Below are positions 6,812 to 14,099 of a DNA stretch of 14,572 nucleotides, in pieces. This stretch comes from Anaerolineaceae bacterium (GTDB lineage Bacteria > Chloroflexota > Anaerolineae > Anaerolineales > Villigracilaceae): assembly GCA_022181005.1 (NCBI GenBank), contig BQMV01000136.1, positions 1 to 14,572 of the forward strand, written 5' to 3'. The notes under the pieces were generated by a model. The model made no database searches, had not been told where the DNA came from, and was given only the letters and a program-made list of their open reading frames with translations. A program made the position numbers and the translations under genes. The first letter of the stretch is position 1. Each line of letters starts with the position of its first letter.

Positions 6812-7309
6812 ATGCCTCAATCCGATCAAGGCGTCGCTGGCAATCGTTACACCGTCGTTCCGCGCACGGCGATCTTTTTACGTCGAGGCGACGCGTATCT
6901 TCTGCTTAAAGGCGCGTCGACAAAGCGTCTGTGGGCGAACAAGTACAACGGACTTGGCGGTCATGTGGAGCGGGGAGAAGATGCGCGCTCTTCGGCGAAG
7001 CGCGAATTGCTTGAGGAAACCGGGCTCGTCGCCGATCTGTGGTTGTGTGGAACCGTCATTGTGGATGCGGGCGAAACGGGAGTTTGCTTGTTCGTCTTTA
7101 GCGGCGAGGCGCTTGGCGGCGAGTTGAACGCTTCGAGAGAAGGCGCAGCGGCATGGGTTGAATTTCAAAACGTTCGAGAATTAGATGCGGTGGAGGATTT
7201 GCCGATATTGTTGGAGCGAATTCACGGCATGAAACGAGGCGATGCGCCCTTTAGCGCGCGCTCGCGCTACAATGAATACGGCAGGTTGGTTGTAACGTTT
7301 TCCGATTGA
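6812..7309 (+). CDS. Nudix hydrolase (MutT/MTH1-like)
   Basis: This 165-residue protein carries a complete Nudix box, GHVERGEDARSSAKRELLEE followed by TGL, at about residues 50-72, with all the metal-binding glutamates in place. Nudix enzymes hydrolyse a nucleoside diphosphate linked to another group and bind Mg2+ through this helix-loop. The N-terminal strand (VVPRTAIFLRRGDAYLLLKG) and the C-terminal ending with PFSARSRYNEYGRLVVTFSD resemble the MutT/MTH1 branch that sanitises oxidised nucleotides such as 8-oxo-dGTP. Substrate cannot be read from sequence, so that is a family-level guess. No strong Shine-Dalgarno is visible at the ATG. The gene is convergent with rsmD, with only 20 bases between the two stops and no strong terminator. 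Confidence 0.88.
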   Translation: MPQSDQGVAGNRYTVVPRTAIFLRRGDAYLLLKGASTKRLWANKYNGLGGHVERGEDARSSAKRELLEETGLVADLWLCGTVIVDAGETGVCLFVFSGEALGGELNASREGAAAWVEFQNVRELDAVEDLPILLERIHGMKRGDAPFSARSRYNEYGRLVVTFSD

Positions 7310-7329
7310 AACATCCTTCTCGAAAAACA

Positions 7330-7896
7330 TCAGCGCTTTTTCTCGTAAAATACTAAAAGCGTGTTCCCATATTTGCGCCGATCGAACTCTTCAAGGTTCG
7401 TGAGCGCAAATTCTCTTTTAAATTTGTACTCACGCGGCGCGATTTGAACGATGACCCAGCCTCCGTCGGCGACCCACTCGATGTGATCGTCAACAAGTTC
7501 CAACGCGTGACTCCACATGTCTTTGTATTGCGGTGGGGCGATGTAGATATAGTCAAATTCCCGCTCGGGTGCGGCGGCGAGATATTGAAATGCATCTGCG
7601 CGACGGATTTCGGCTTGTGACTCGAATTTGCAATGCGTGACATTGAATTTAATCGCTTCGATGGACGCGCGGCTCGAATCGGTGAAACGAACGGATATCG
7701 CTCCGCGACTCAGCGCTTCGATCCCGACCGCGCCGGTGCCTGCGAATAAATCCCACCAATTGGAATCGGCGACATCGCCCGCTAGGATATTGAATAGGGC
7801 TTCTTTAACGCGATCGGTGATGGGGCGGGTCGTGTCGCCTGCTACCGATTTCAGCTTTCGTCCTTTGGCTTTTCCGGCAATGACTCGTAGACTCAT
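7330..7896 (-). CDS. rsmD: RsmD-family 16S rRNA (guanine966-N2)-methyltransferase
   Basis: RsmD methylates G966 of 16S rRNA using S-adenosylmethionine. The 188 residues match its usual length. Motifs are MSLRVIAGKAKGRKL at the N terminus, TRPITDRVKEALFNIL (the RsmD signature), WDLFAGTGAVGIEALSRGA (SAM-binding motif I) and a late GGWVIVQ strand. The catalytic motif, usually DPPY or NPPY type, reads IAPPQYKD here, with alanine in place of the first acidic/amide residue; I checked this in the DNA. The start at 7894-7896 is chosen because its ATG overlaps the TGA of the upstream glycosyltransferase (ATGA, 7893-7896) and because the protein then begins as the family does. A start seven codons earlier, at 7917, is less likely. 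It is the last gene of the long minus-strand run. Confidence 0.88.
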   Translation of the reverse strand: MSLRVIAGKAKGRKLKSVAGDTTRPITDRVKEALFNILAGDVADSNWWDLFAGTGAVGIEALSRGAISVRFTDSSRASIEAIKFNVTHCKFESQAEIRRADAFQYLAAAPEREFDYIYIAPPQYKDMWSHALELVDDHIEWVADGGWVIVQIAPREYKFKREFALTNLEEFDRRKYGNTLLVFYEKKR

Positions 7897-9461
7897 GGGA
7901 CTTGTTTTACCTCGCAAAAGACCGCGTTTCCGCGGCGGATCTGAATAATTGTCGGCGCGTCTCTAAACGCGGAGCGATCGCCGTTAGCGCGTGTGCTGAC
8001 CAGGACGTAATCGCCGTGCGCCGCTCGTTGCGTTGTGTTGCGCGTATCATGAACGGTCGTGTTTTTTCCAGCGTAATAGGCGGCGATATAGGCTTCTCGC
8101 GGCACGAAGACGTTTGCCGGTTGATCTAAATTTGTATCTAATGTTTCCAGCGCTTCTTTATAACAAGTGAGCCAATATTCCGTTTCGTAAACGCGAAAAA
8201 CTCCGCTTACGCCGCCGACGAACGAGTTGTAATAGGCGTATTCGTAAGGATGCAATCGAATAATGCCGCTTAGTCCGGGCAAAATAGCAAGAGCGACGAG
8301 AACTGCGCGTAGCCAGAAAGCTGAAGATGTCGCGCTCGAAAATTTATCAAGCAGCGCTTCAAAAGCAAAACCGATGCAAATAAATACCGGCGGCAGTATG
8401 AATAAGAAGTGCCTTGCGCCGTCGTATATAGCAGGGCGACGGATGAAGACATAGGCTATTAAGGCAACGAACCATCCGAGCGTCAATGTCAGCGCGGCAA
8501 ATTCTTTTGGCTTCCGTCTAAGTTTCCAAAAGCCGAGCGCGGCTCCGACGGCGAATAAGAGCCAGGTCGGTTCTGTGAGCGTTGACCATAACATGAAGGG
8601 CAGATAGCGGCGCGGCATGTTATTGGCGCGGAAGATCTCGCCGTTGAACAATACAGCCAGTTGCGTTGGGTTATTAGACATGAAGCGCAGGGTTTGGAAT
8701 ATCCTCGCGAATGGGCTTTCCCAGAGATAGGGCCATGTGACGAACATCACTGCGATTGCGATTAAAGCGTAAGCTGCAAGCGGTCGAAGCAAACCCTTCA
8801 AGTTTTTACGGTTGCCGATCAATGCATATGCGACGACTAACATTCCCGCCAATGGGCCTAAAATGCGAATTGAGGTTGCGATTCCTAAGCAGACTGCGGC
8901 TGCGGTAATTTTCCATGGATTGCTTTTGCCCGCTTCAATATTGTCTGCTAATTCGAAGCCCAAACAAACCGAAGCAAGAAAGAAAACTAAAAAAGGCGGA
9001 TCTTTCGGATTGATGAAGGCGTGTCCCCATAATAAAGGCTGGTAAGAGAAAAAGGCAGTCGCGGCGAGCGCGGCGGAGGGTTTCATCCAGCGTGTCATAA
9101 GGCGATAGATGAAATAAACTCCAAGTTGGAAGAAAAGAAAATTAACGAGATGCCAAGCCGAGGCGGAGTCAGAACCGAACGCTTCCAAACCGTAGACAAA
9201 ATTCCGCGCAAGGAAAAGATAAGCGGCTCCACGCGTCTTGTGGTCTTCTGCGCTGGGTCCGTAGGAGTTTTCAAGGTCGAAATTCCCGCTGAACCATTCG
9301 CGCGGCGAGTAAGCGTAGCCGAGCGCGTCAGCGTAATCGTAGAAGAGCGGTTCGTCCCATGAGAGTCCGTAATGGTGAAATGTGAGCAAGCCGATCAAAA
9401 TATTTACGGCGAGCAATAGGTAGATCGGTTTTTGAAATGTTTTGGCAAGAACGGATTTCAT
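7893..9461 (-). CDS. GT39-type (PMT-like) integral membrane glycosyltransferase
   Basis: This 522-residue polytopic membrane protein has roughly ten or more hydrophobic segments from residue 12 to about 425, followed by a soluble C-terminal part of about 95 residues. It has the architecture of dolichyl/polyprenyl-phosphate-sugar dependent transferases (GT-C fold, GT39/PMT_2-like). GLSWDEP at 32-38 gives the conserved Asp-Glu pair of the first extracytoplasmic loop, HAFINPKDPP lies in a later loop, and YDGARHFLFILPP precedes a late membrane helix. Such enzymes move a sugar from a lipid carrier to a protein or glycan outside the membrane; donor and acceptor are unknown. The ATG at 9459-9461 is chosen because it overlaps the TGA of the acetyltransferase gene (ATGA). 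The reading frame stays open for 67 codons upstream, but that Arg-rich stretch lies inside the acetyltransferase gene. Confidence 0.85.
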   Translation of the reverse strand: MKSVLAKTFQKPIYLLLAVNILIGLLTFHHYGLSWDEPLFYDYADALGYAYSPREWFSGNFDLENSYGPSAEDHKTRGAAYLFLARNFVYGLEAFGSDSASAWHLVNFLFFQLGVYFIYRLMTRWMKPSAALAATAFFSYQPLLWGHAFINPKDPPFLVFFLASVCLGFELADNIEAGKSNPWKITAAAVCLGIATSIRILGPLAGMLVVAYALIGNRKNLKGLLRPLAAYALIAIAVMFVTWPYLWESPFARIFQTLRFMSNNPTQLAVLFNGEIFRANNMPRRYLPFMLWSTLTEPTWLLFAVGAALGFWKLRRKPKEFAALTLTLGWFVALIAYVFIRRPAIYDGARHFLFILPPVFICIGFAFEALLDKFSSATSSAFWLRAVLVALAILPGLSGIIRLHPYEYAYYNSFVGGVSGVFRVYETEYWLTCYKEALETLDTNLDQPANVFVPREAYIAAYYAGKNTTVHDTRNTTQRAAHGDYVLVSTRANGDRSAFRDAPTIIQIRRGNAVFCEVKQVP

Positions 9462-10087
9462 GTCAAGGCGGCGCCGGCGACATCGAAGGCTTTTATCTTC
9501 GCTTTTGCAGACGGGCTGTTCGAGTATTCGCTGTCGAGTAAACCCCAGATCATCGAGTCGCTCCAGCCGTCCAGAAATGGAGTCTTTGCGCGGAGCGTGC
9601 CTTCGTGCGTGAAACCGAGTTTGCGCGGCACTGCGGCGGAGGCGTGATTGCGCGGATCGCAATGAATTTCGATGCGATGAACGCGAATGATCTCGAACGC
9701 CGCTTTGACCAACGCGGCGGCTGATTCGACAGCAAACCCTTGTTTAATAAAATCTCGATGAATCCAATATCCGGTCTCAAGTTGTTTCTCGTTGAGCCTC
9801 GTGTGCAGTCCCGTTCCGCCCAGCAAGCGCGTTTCTTCGCGGTTGAAGATCCCGTAGACATAGTCTTGCTGCATGTCGAAACTGCCGCGGAAGCGTAAGA
9901 CTCGTTTTACTTTCTCTTCGAATGGTTCGGGTTCGTTGTGCGCCCACGATATCCACGGCTTGAGATGTTCGACGCTGTCGCGCACCGAGTCGGCGAGCAG
10001 TTGCGCATCTGACGGTTGATAGCAGCGTATAACCAACCTTTCCGTTTCGATGCGATAGGCTGAGTTGACGATCTTTGAGTCGTTCAT
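9458..10087 (-). CDS. GNAT family N-acetyltransferase (RimJ/RimL-like)
   Basis: This 209-residue protein transfers an acetyl group from acetyl-CoA to an amine. It has the layout of the RimJ/RimL-type GNAT branch: TERLVIRCYQPSDAQLLADS near the N terminus, a central strand with GIFNREETRLLGGTGLH, the acetyl-CoA-binding loop and helix in KQGFAVESAAALVKAAFE, and the conserved late segment NHASAAVPRKLGFTHEGTLR. RimJ and RimL acetylate ribosomal protein N termini, but many relatives act on antibiotics or small molecules, so the substrate is not assigned. The last 20 residues (SPSAKAKIKAFDVAGAALT) form a tail I do not recognise. The gene follows the thioesterase by 28 bases and its stop overlaps the start of the glycosyltransferase gene. 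Confidence 0.87.
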   Translation of the reverse strand: MNDSKIVNSAYRIETERLVIRCYQPSDAQLLADSVRDSVEHLKPWISWAHNEPEPFEEKVKRVLRFRGSFDMQQDYVYGIFNREETRLLGGTGLHTRLNEKQLETGYWIHRDFIKQGFAVESAAALVKAAFEIIRVHRIEIHCDPRNHASAAVPRKLGFTHEGTLRAKTPFLDGWSDSMIWGLLDSEYSNSPSAKAKIKAFDVAGAALT

Positions 10088-10115
10088 GGCTGATTGCTTG
10101 CCTTCTTCGTTTCGG

Positions 10116-10610
10116 TCATTGAGATTCGCGCAACTTCTTTTCTTTTAAGCGGCGTTCCTGCCGTTCTTTTGCCTGAGCCAGTTTGAGTCGTTCCGCTTCG
10201 GTTTCCGCTTCTAACTGCGGAATGTCTGTCGGCTTGCCGCTGTCGTCCAACGCCACATAGACGAGATAGGCTGTGTTCGTGTGCGAGCGTTCGCGAGTGA
10301 CGGGATTTTCGGCGAGCACGTCCACTTTGGCTTCCATCGAGGTGCGTCCGGTGTAGGTCACTTCGGCGTTTAAGGTGACGAGATCGCCGATCTTGATGGG
10401 TTCGCGGAAGGTCATCGAATCGATCGCGACGGTTACGACTTTGCGCTGTGCGTGGCGCATGCAGGCGAGCGCGCCGGCTTCGTCTACGAGTTTCATAATC
10501 CAGCCGCCATGTACATTGCCGAGCAAATTGGCGTGCTCGAGGTGCATCAATTGCGAAAGCGTTACGCGCGAGGCGCTGATGGGTTTAGTGGGAGGCGTCA
10601 TAGTCGCCAA
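10116..10610 (-). CDS. Hotdog-fold acyl-CoA thioesterase (YciA/BFIT-like)
   Basis: The 164 residues include one hotdog domain with the family signature NLLGNVHGGWIMKLVDEAGA at about residues 28-47, where the HGG loop and Asp43/Glu44 belong to the active site. VTVAIDSMTFREPIKIGDLV, the second conserved block, follows. These enzymes hydrolyse acyl-CoA to free acid and CoA and usually act as hexamers. After residue 130 comes a highly charged tail rich in Glu, Lys and Arg (about 35 residues), likely a single helix. Start choice: TTG at 10608-10610 is preceded by GGGGG at 10617-10621 with 6 bases between. The ATG at 10599-10601 (three codons later) has poor ribosome-site spacing but lies just downstream of a TATAAT and could serve a leaderless transcript. 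Both give the same domain. Confidence 0.88.
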   Translation of the reverse strand: MATMTPPTKPISASRVTLSQLMHLEHANLLGNVHGGWIMKLVDEAGALACMRHAQRKVVTVAIDSMTFREPIKIGDLVTLNAEVTYTGRTSMEAKVDVLAENPVTRERSHTNTAYLVYVALDDSGKPTDIPQLEAETEAERLKLAQAKERQERRLKEKKLRESQ

Positions 10611-10659
10611 TTATATCCCCCAATTGCAACTTGAAGCGCTGGGTGAGATCGCCGAACAA

Positions 10660-11043
10660 TTAATCCATATCGGGACGAAGATCGCCGCTGTCGAGTGTGT
10701 GCAACCTTTCGGGTTCGTCTGAGAGCACGTCAATCAGACTGTGCGATAAATCTTGCATCATCGGCGCAAGCGGAACGAGCGCCGGAGTCGCGATGCGCGC
10801 TGGCGGCGGCGGTGGATTCTGGCGCGGTTTCGATGCATCATCCACGCGTTTGCGGACGATACGCGGATCGCTGGTGAGCGCGCCGACGAAGTAACCCATT
10901 ACAGAATAGACTTCGCGCTGGGGCGTCGCCCATCCGATCCATTCGCCGAGGCGGTTGTAAAGATAGGGGTACACCAGAAAGGCTTCAGCGTCTCCTCGCG
11001 AAGTATAAATTGGAATAATGCGGTTCGTAGTAGATTGCGCCAT
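10660..11043 (-). CDS. Small hypothetical protein resembling 4-fold beta-flower proteins
   Basis: This 127-residue protein has two parts. Residues 1 to about 66 are strand-rich with repeated short turns (RIIPIYTSRGDAEAFLVYPY, YNRLGEWIGW, REVYSVMGYFVGAL), a pattern that reminds me of the 4-fold beta-flower domain; this is from memory and is tentative. The rest is a basic segment, a run of five prolines (PPPPP at about 77-81), and a low-complexity acidic C terminus. No catalytic motif, signal peptide or membrane segment is visible. The ATG lies 4 bases after the gtrA stop and has no clear ribosome-binding site, so it is likely translated by coupling. Its role is unknown; context suggests only that it is co-transcribed with cell-surface sugar genes. 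Confidence 0.7.
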   Translation of the reverse strand: MAQSTTNRIIPIYTSRGDAEAFLVYPYLYNRLGEWIGWATPQREVYSVMGYFVGALTSDPRIVRKRVDDASKPRQNPPPPPARIATPALVPLAPMMQDLSHSLIDVLSDEPERLHTLDSGDLRPDMD

Positions 11044-11047
11044 ATGA

Positions 11048-11500
11048 TTAGTCTACGTCATTATACGTCCAGTAGCGGTTTACGAAGAAGTTCCAAAGCA
11101 TTACAATTCCGATAGCCAGCGCCAGGGTGGCATTCTTCGCCAGCGCATCGGGAGGCAGCGATGCGAATGCGCGCGCGCCCGTAAATAGATTTTCCAACGG
11201 CGGCTCGATGAAGTGAAGGATTGGCACGCGGATGGCGATGCCGATCGCGTTCACAACGAAGAACATCCCCAATTGCTGAAGGATGTGCCTCGATCTTGAT
11301 TCGGGATATGTCCAGTAGCGGTTGCCGATGAAGTTATTGATCACCGCGCAGATAAACGAAATTGTCCCCGCGTAGACCAGCGACATGGAAAAGAAACGCG
11401 TGAGCAGATTCATAACGCCGAAATCCACTGCGGAGCCGGCGGCGCCTACTGCGGCAAATTTGAGGAATCGCGTCCGTTCTCGATTATCTACAATGATCAT
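11048..11500 (-). CDS. GtrA family membrane protein
   Basis: GtrA-like proteins are small membrane proteins with four helices, thought to help move polyprenyl-phosphate-linked sugars across the membrane for glycan modification. This one has 150 residues. The first half opens with RFLKFAAVGAAGSAVDFGVM, the conserved GtrA start, and ends with NNFIGNRYWTYP. The second half ends with WNFFVNRYWTYND, so the NRYWTY motif is present twice, as expected for the duplicated helix pairs. The two copies still share a short identical DNA stretch (GTCCAGTAGCGGTT on the plus strand, near 11067 and 11311). The ATG overlaps the TGA of the upstream SDR gene (ATGA, 11497-11500), so the two are translationally coupled. 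Together with the GT39-type protein further along the run, it suggests cell-surface glycosylation. Confidence 0.9.
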   Translation of the reverse strand: MIIVDNRERTRFLKFAAVGAAGSAVDFGVMNLLTRFFSMSLVYAGTISFICAVINNFIGNRYWTYPESRSRHILQQLGMFFVVNAIGIAIRVPILHFIEPPLENLFTGARAFASLPPDALAKNATLALAIGIVMLWNFFVNRYWTYNDVD

Positions 11501-12456
11501 TCGACCCCGAGTTTTTCTTTGAAATAAGGAACGGTCTTCTTAATGCCTTCGTCTAACGAGGCGCGCGGCTCCCATTTTAAGATATTCCTAGCGCGTGTAA
11601 TATCCGGTTGACGCTGTTGCGGATCGCGCGCGCTGCGCGCATTTTCGACGAAAACGATTCCGCTTTTGTTGCCGGTGATGCGATTGATCGCTTCGGCAAA
11701 TTGTAGGAGGCTGATCTCGTGTTGACTGCCAATATTGACGGGAAGATGTTCGTCTGAATAGAGCAGTTTTACGATGCCGTCTATTAAATCGTCCACGTAG
11801 CAGAATGAACGCGTCTGGCTGCCGTCGCCGTAGACGGTCAGCGGTTGACCGAGCAACGCTTGCTTGAGTAGATTCGGCAGCGCGCGCCCATCCTCCAAGT
11901 CCATGCGCGGACCGTAGGTATTGAAGATGCGCACGATGCGCGTGTCTACGCGATGATAGCGGTAATACGCCATCGTAATCGACTCGGCAAAACGCTTCGC
12001 TTCGTCGTAGACGGCGCGTGGACCGACCGGATCTACATTGCCGCTGTAATCTTCGGTTTGCGGATGCACGAGCGGGTCGCCGTAAATTTCGCTGGTGGAG
12101 GCGAGCAAGAAGCGGGCTTCGTTGGCTTTTGCCACGCCGAGGCAATTATGTGTGCCGAGCGCGCCGGCTTTCATCGTTTGAATCGGCAGGTTGAAATATC
12201 CTGCCGGCGATTGCGGGTTTGGGCTGGCGGGCGATGCAAAATGTAAGACCGCGTCCACTTTGCCCGGTACGAAAATGTAGTGCGAAACGTCATGCCTGTA
12301 GAACGAAAACCGTTCGTTCCCCATCAAATGAGCGATGTTCTGCGGGTTGCCGGTGATGAAATTATCCAGTCCGACGATCTCATGTCCGTCGGCGAGCAGG
12401 CGATCGCTTAGATGCGAGCCGAGAAAGCCCGCGACTCCGGTGATTAAAATACGCAT
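11497..12456 (-). CDS. Extended SDR, UDP-glucuronate decarboxylase (UXS) type
   Basis: This 319-residue protein has the NAD-binding Rossmann motif GVAGFLGSHL at 7-16 and the SDR catalytic set: Ser/Thr at 120-122 with Glu123, Tyr150 and Lys154 in YDEAKR. The segments HFASPASP (72-79), TSEIYGDPLVHPQTEDYSGN (121-140) and RIFNTYGPRM (176-185) are those of UDP-glucuronate decarboxylase, which makes UDP-xylose from UDP-glucuronate. Related dTDP-glucose 4,6-dehydratases and epimerases lack the HPQxExYxGNVxPxGxR pattern, so UXS is preferred, though a related 4,6-dehydratase-like activity is possible. The ATG is preceded by GGAG at 12464-12467 (7 bases away), which lies inside the end of the lipoprotein gene; that gene stops 3 bases before the ATG. 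It overlaps gtrA by 4 bases. Confidence 0.88.
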   Translation of the reverse strand: MRILITGVAGFLGSHLSDRLLADGHEIVGLDNFITGNPQNIAHLMGNERFSFYRHDVSHYIFVPGKVDAVLHFASPASPNPQSPAGYFNLPIQTMKAGALGTHNCLGVAKANEARFLLASTSEIYGDPLVHPQTEDYSGNVDPVGPRAVYDEAKRFAESITMAYYRYHRVDTRIVRIFNTYGPRMDLEDGRALPNLLKQALLGQPLTVYGDGSQTRSFCYVDDLIDGIVKLLYSDEHLPVNIGSQHEISLLQFAEAINRITGNKSGIVFVENARSARDPQQRQPDITRARNILKWEPRASLDEGIKKTVPYFKEKLGVE

Positions 12457-12459
12457 GTT

Positions 12460-14067
12460 TTATCTCCAATCAATTTTAGTGATCAATCCATCGCCCGTTA
12501 CTTGAAACGCTTGCCGGTTGCCGGCGTCTATCAGCCAGAGGTTGCCTTGATACACGACGGCGATGAAATAGCCGCTTTGCCCATTGATTTGACCCGGCGC
12601 CCAGACGAGATTCTGCGGCTCAAGCCCGGGCGCGTCGTTCGGCGGAAAGATCGTCTGCCGATTGGAGCCGTCGCGATCCATTACGAGGACGCGATAGCGG
12701 CTGCTTTCGCTTTGTTCCGGGAAGATGGCTTGTAAATAGGCGACTTGATATTGCCGTTCGCGCGAATTGGGGCGCGAAGGCGACGCGCTAGGGTAGGCGA
12801 ACATCCCGCTGTGTTGTGCGATCGTCATCGTCGCCTTGTTTTCGAACGAGAACGCGTTCAAGTCGAAGAAGGGCGAATCCTCGGCGCTTACCAACGTAGA
12901 TGGAGACGCATGAGCGGTAAAGTAGAGCGTTTTGCTGTCCGCGCCCCAAGTCAGCGATGGCAGCCACGCCCAATCGCTATGAGTGTTAAGGGGAACGATG
13001 TCAATCAAAGGCTTAAAGGCTTTGCCGTCGAGGTCTACGGTCCCGATTCCGTCGGGGCGGGCGTAGGCAAGCCGTCCGTCGGGAGCGAACGTGAAAATCG
13101 TTCCCCACCAGCCGTAGACGCCTCCTGTGCTGGCGTCTACTATCTTTTTCTTCTCGCCGCTGGATATGCTGTAGCGGTATAGATCGTTATTCGCCTGCCA
13201 GCCCGGCGCGGTGACGCGCGGCTCGACGGTGGAATAGGCGATAGAACTTGTTCCGGGAATCCAATCGGCAAAGTGGACGACGTTCGTAACGCCGGTGAAA
13301 AAGGGTTTGCTGCCGGGGTTTGTGCGCACAGCCCAGAGCGCGTTAATCTCTTTATCCGCCGGCTTGGCAGACTTGCGCGTGTAGATGAGATAATCGCCGC
13401 GCGGCGAGAGCCTAAAGATGCGCCCATCGAGATCGCCGGTAGCGACCAACAAGATGCGGTTTGCGGTAGAAGCGTCTATCACCCAAGCGTTGCCGCCGGC
13501 GATATAAGCGAGTTTGCCCGGAATCGACAAAGGCACGAAAGATGATTGCGCGCCGATCATGGCGATCTCAGGAAGCGCTTCCTGCAAGTCAATTGTTTTC
13601 ACGATGGATTTGCTGAGTTCCACGCCGTCTTCAAGCACGCGCCGATAGGTAATTTCTTTCAAACCGTTGACGCCCGCCTGCACGAGCCGCGTTTCGCCTT
13701 CTGGCAGCGATTCGTTGCGCACAATCTGCTTCTCAAATGGAACGACCTGTTCCTCCGTTTCGAATAACTCTTGTACGCGCGTAATCTTGATCGCATCGTC
13801 GGCATTCAGCACGGTATAGAGCGGAGGTTCTACGCGATCGAGCGCGCCCAGCGTGATTTTCGCGGACTGCAACGCTTGTTGCACGGTGCTTCCCGCTGCA
13901 ATCGTAATAGTTCGCGTCGCTGCGTCCGCCGTAACGCTGATCGTAATATTCGCGTCGGCAAGTTGCGGCGAACGGCAAGCCGCTAGCGCGAAGAGCGCCG
14001 CTAACAACCATAGCAGTTGAAAAGGTGAGAAGAAGCGCGATCGTGCGGCAGGAATTGTTTGAATCAT
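12460..14067 (-). CDS. Lipoprotein with DUF348-like, G5 and TolB-like beta-propeller domains
   Basis: This 535-residue protein begins with a lipoprotein signal: a basic N terminus, a hydrophobic stretch at 15-30 and a lipobox LAAC with Cys31, so it should be anchored outside the cytoplasmic membrane. Residues about 40-97 (VTADAATRTITIAAGSTVQQ and following) look like DUF348, a ubiquitin-like fold found in YabE/Rpf proteins. Residues about 100-172 form a G5 domain (VVPFEKQIVRNESLPEGETR, then VLEDGVELSKSIV), thought to bind cell-wall sugars. Residues about 185-535 contain repeated PD40/TolB-like blades (LSPRGDYLIYTRK, FAPDGRLAYARPDG, LTWGADSKTLYF), making a six-bladed propeller likely. A role in binding or monitoring surface glycans is an inference. 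It precedes the UXS-type gene by 3 bases. No strong ribosome-binding site is seen before its ATG. Confidence 0.83.
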   Translation of the reverse strand: MIQTIPAARSRFFSPFQLLWLLAALFALAACRSPQLADANITISVTADAATRTITIAAGSTVQQALQSAKITLGALDRVEPPLYTVLNADDAIKITRVQELFETEEQVVPFEKQIVRNESLPEGETRLVQAGVNGLKEITYRRVLEDGVELSKSIVKTIDLQEALPEIAMIGAQSSFVPLSIPGKLAYIAGGNAWVIDASTANRILLVATGDLDGRIFRLSPRGDYLIYTRKSAKPADKEINALWAVRTNPGSKPFFTGVTNVVHFADWIPGTSSIAYSTVEPRVTAPGWQANNDLYRYSISSGEKKKIVDASTGGVYGWWGTIFTFAPDGRLAYARPDGIGTVDLDGKAFKPLIDIVPLNTHSDWAWLPSLTWGADSKTLYFTAHASPSTLVSAEDSPFFDLNAFSFENKATMTIAQHSGMFAYPSASPSRPNSRERQYQVAYLQAIFPEQSESSRYRVLVMDRDGSNRQTIFPPNDAPGLEPQNLVWAPGQINGQSGYFIAVVYQGNLWLIDAGNRQAFQVTGDGLITKIDWR

Positions 14068-14099
14068 TGGCGCAATGCGGGTGGTGTATAATCCCGTCG

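Noticed and set aside
7322..7342. GAAAAA/TTTTTC hairpin between the Nudix and rsmD stops as a terminator
   Set aside because: Only six mostly A-T pairs with a 9-base loop, and it overlaps the end of rsmD. It is too weak to call.
9462..9662. 67-codon N-terminal extension of the glycosyltransferase reading frame
   Set aside because: It is Arg-rich and lies wholly inside the acetyltransferase gene. The ATGA overlap start at 9461 begins directly before the first membrane helix, so the extension is almost certainly not translated.
12745..13182. Plus-strand open frame opposite the lipoprotein gene
   Set aside because: Arg-rich and without recognisable domains; antisense to a protein with clear propeller repeats.
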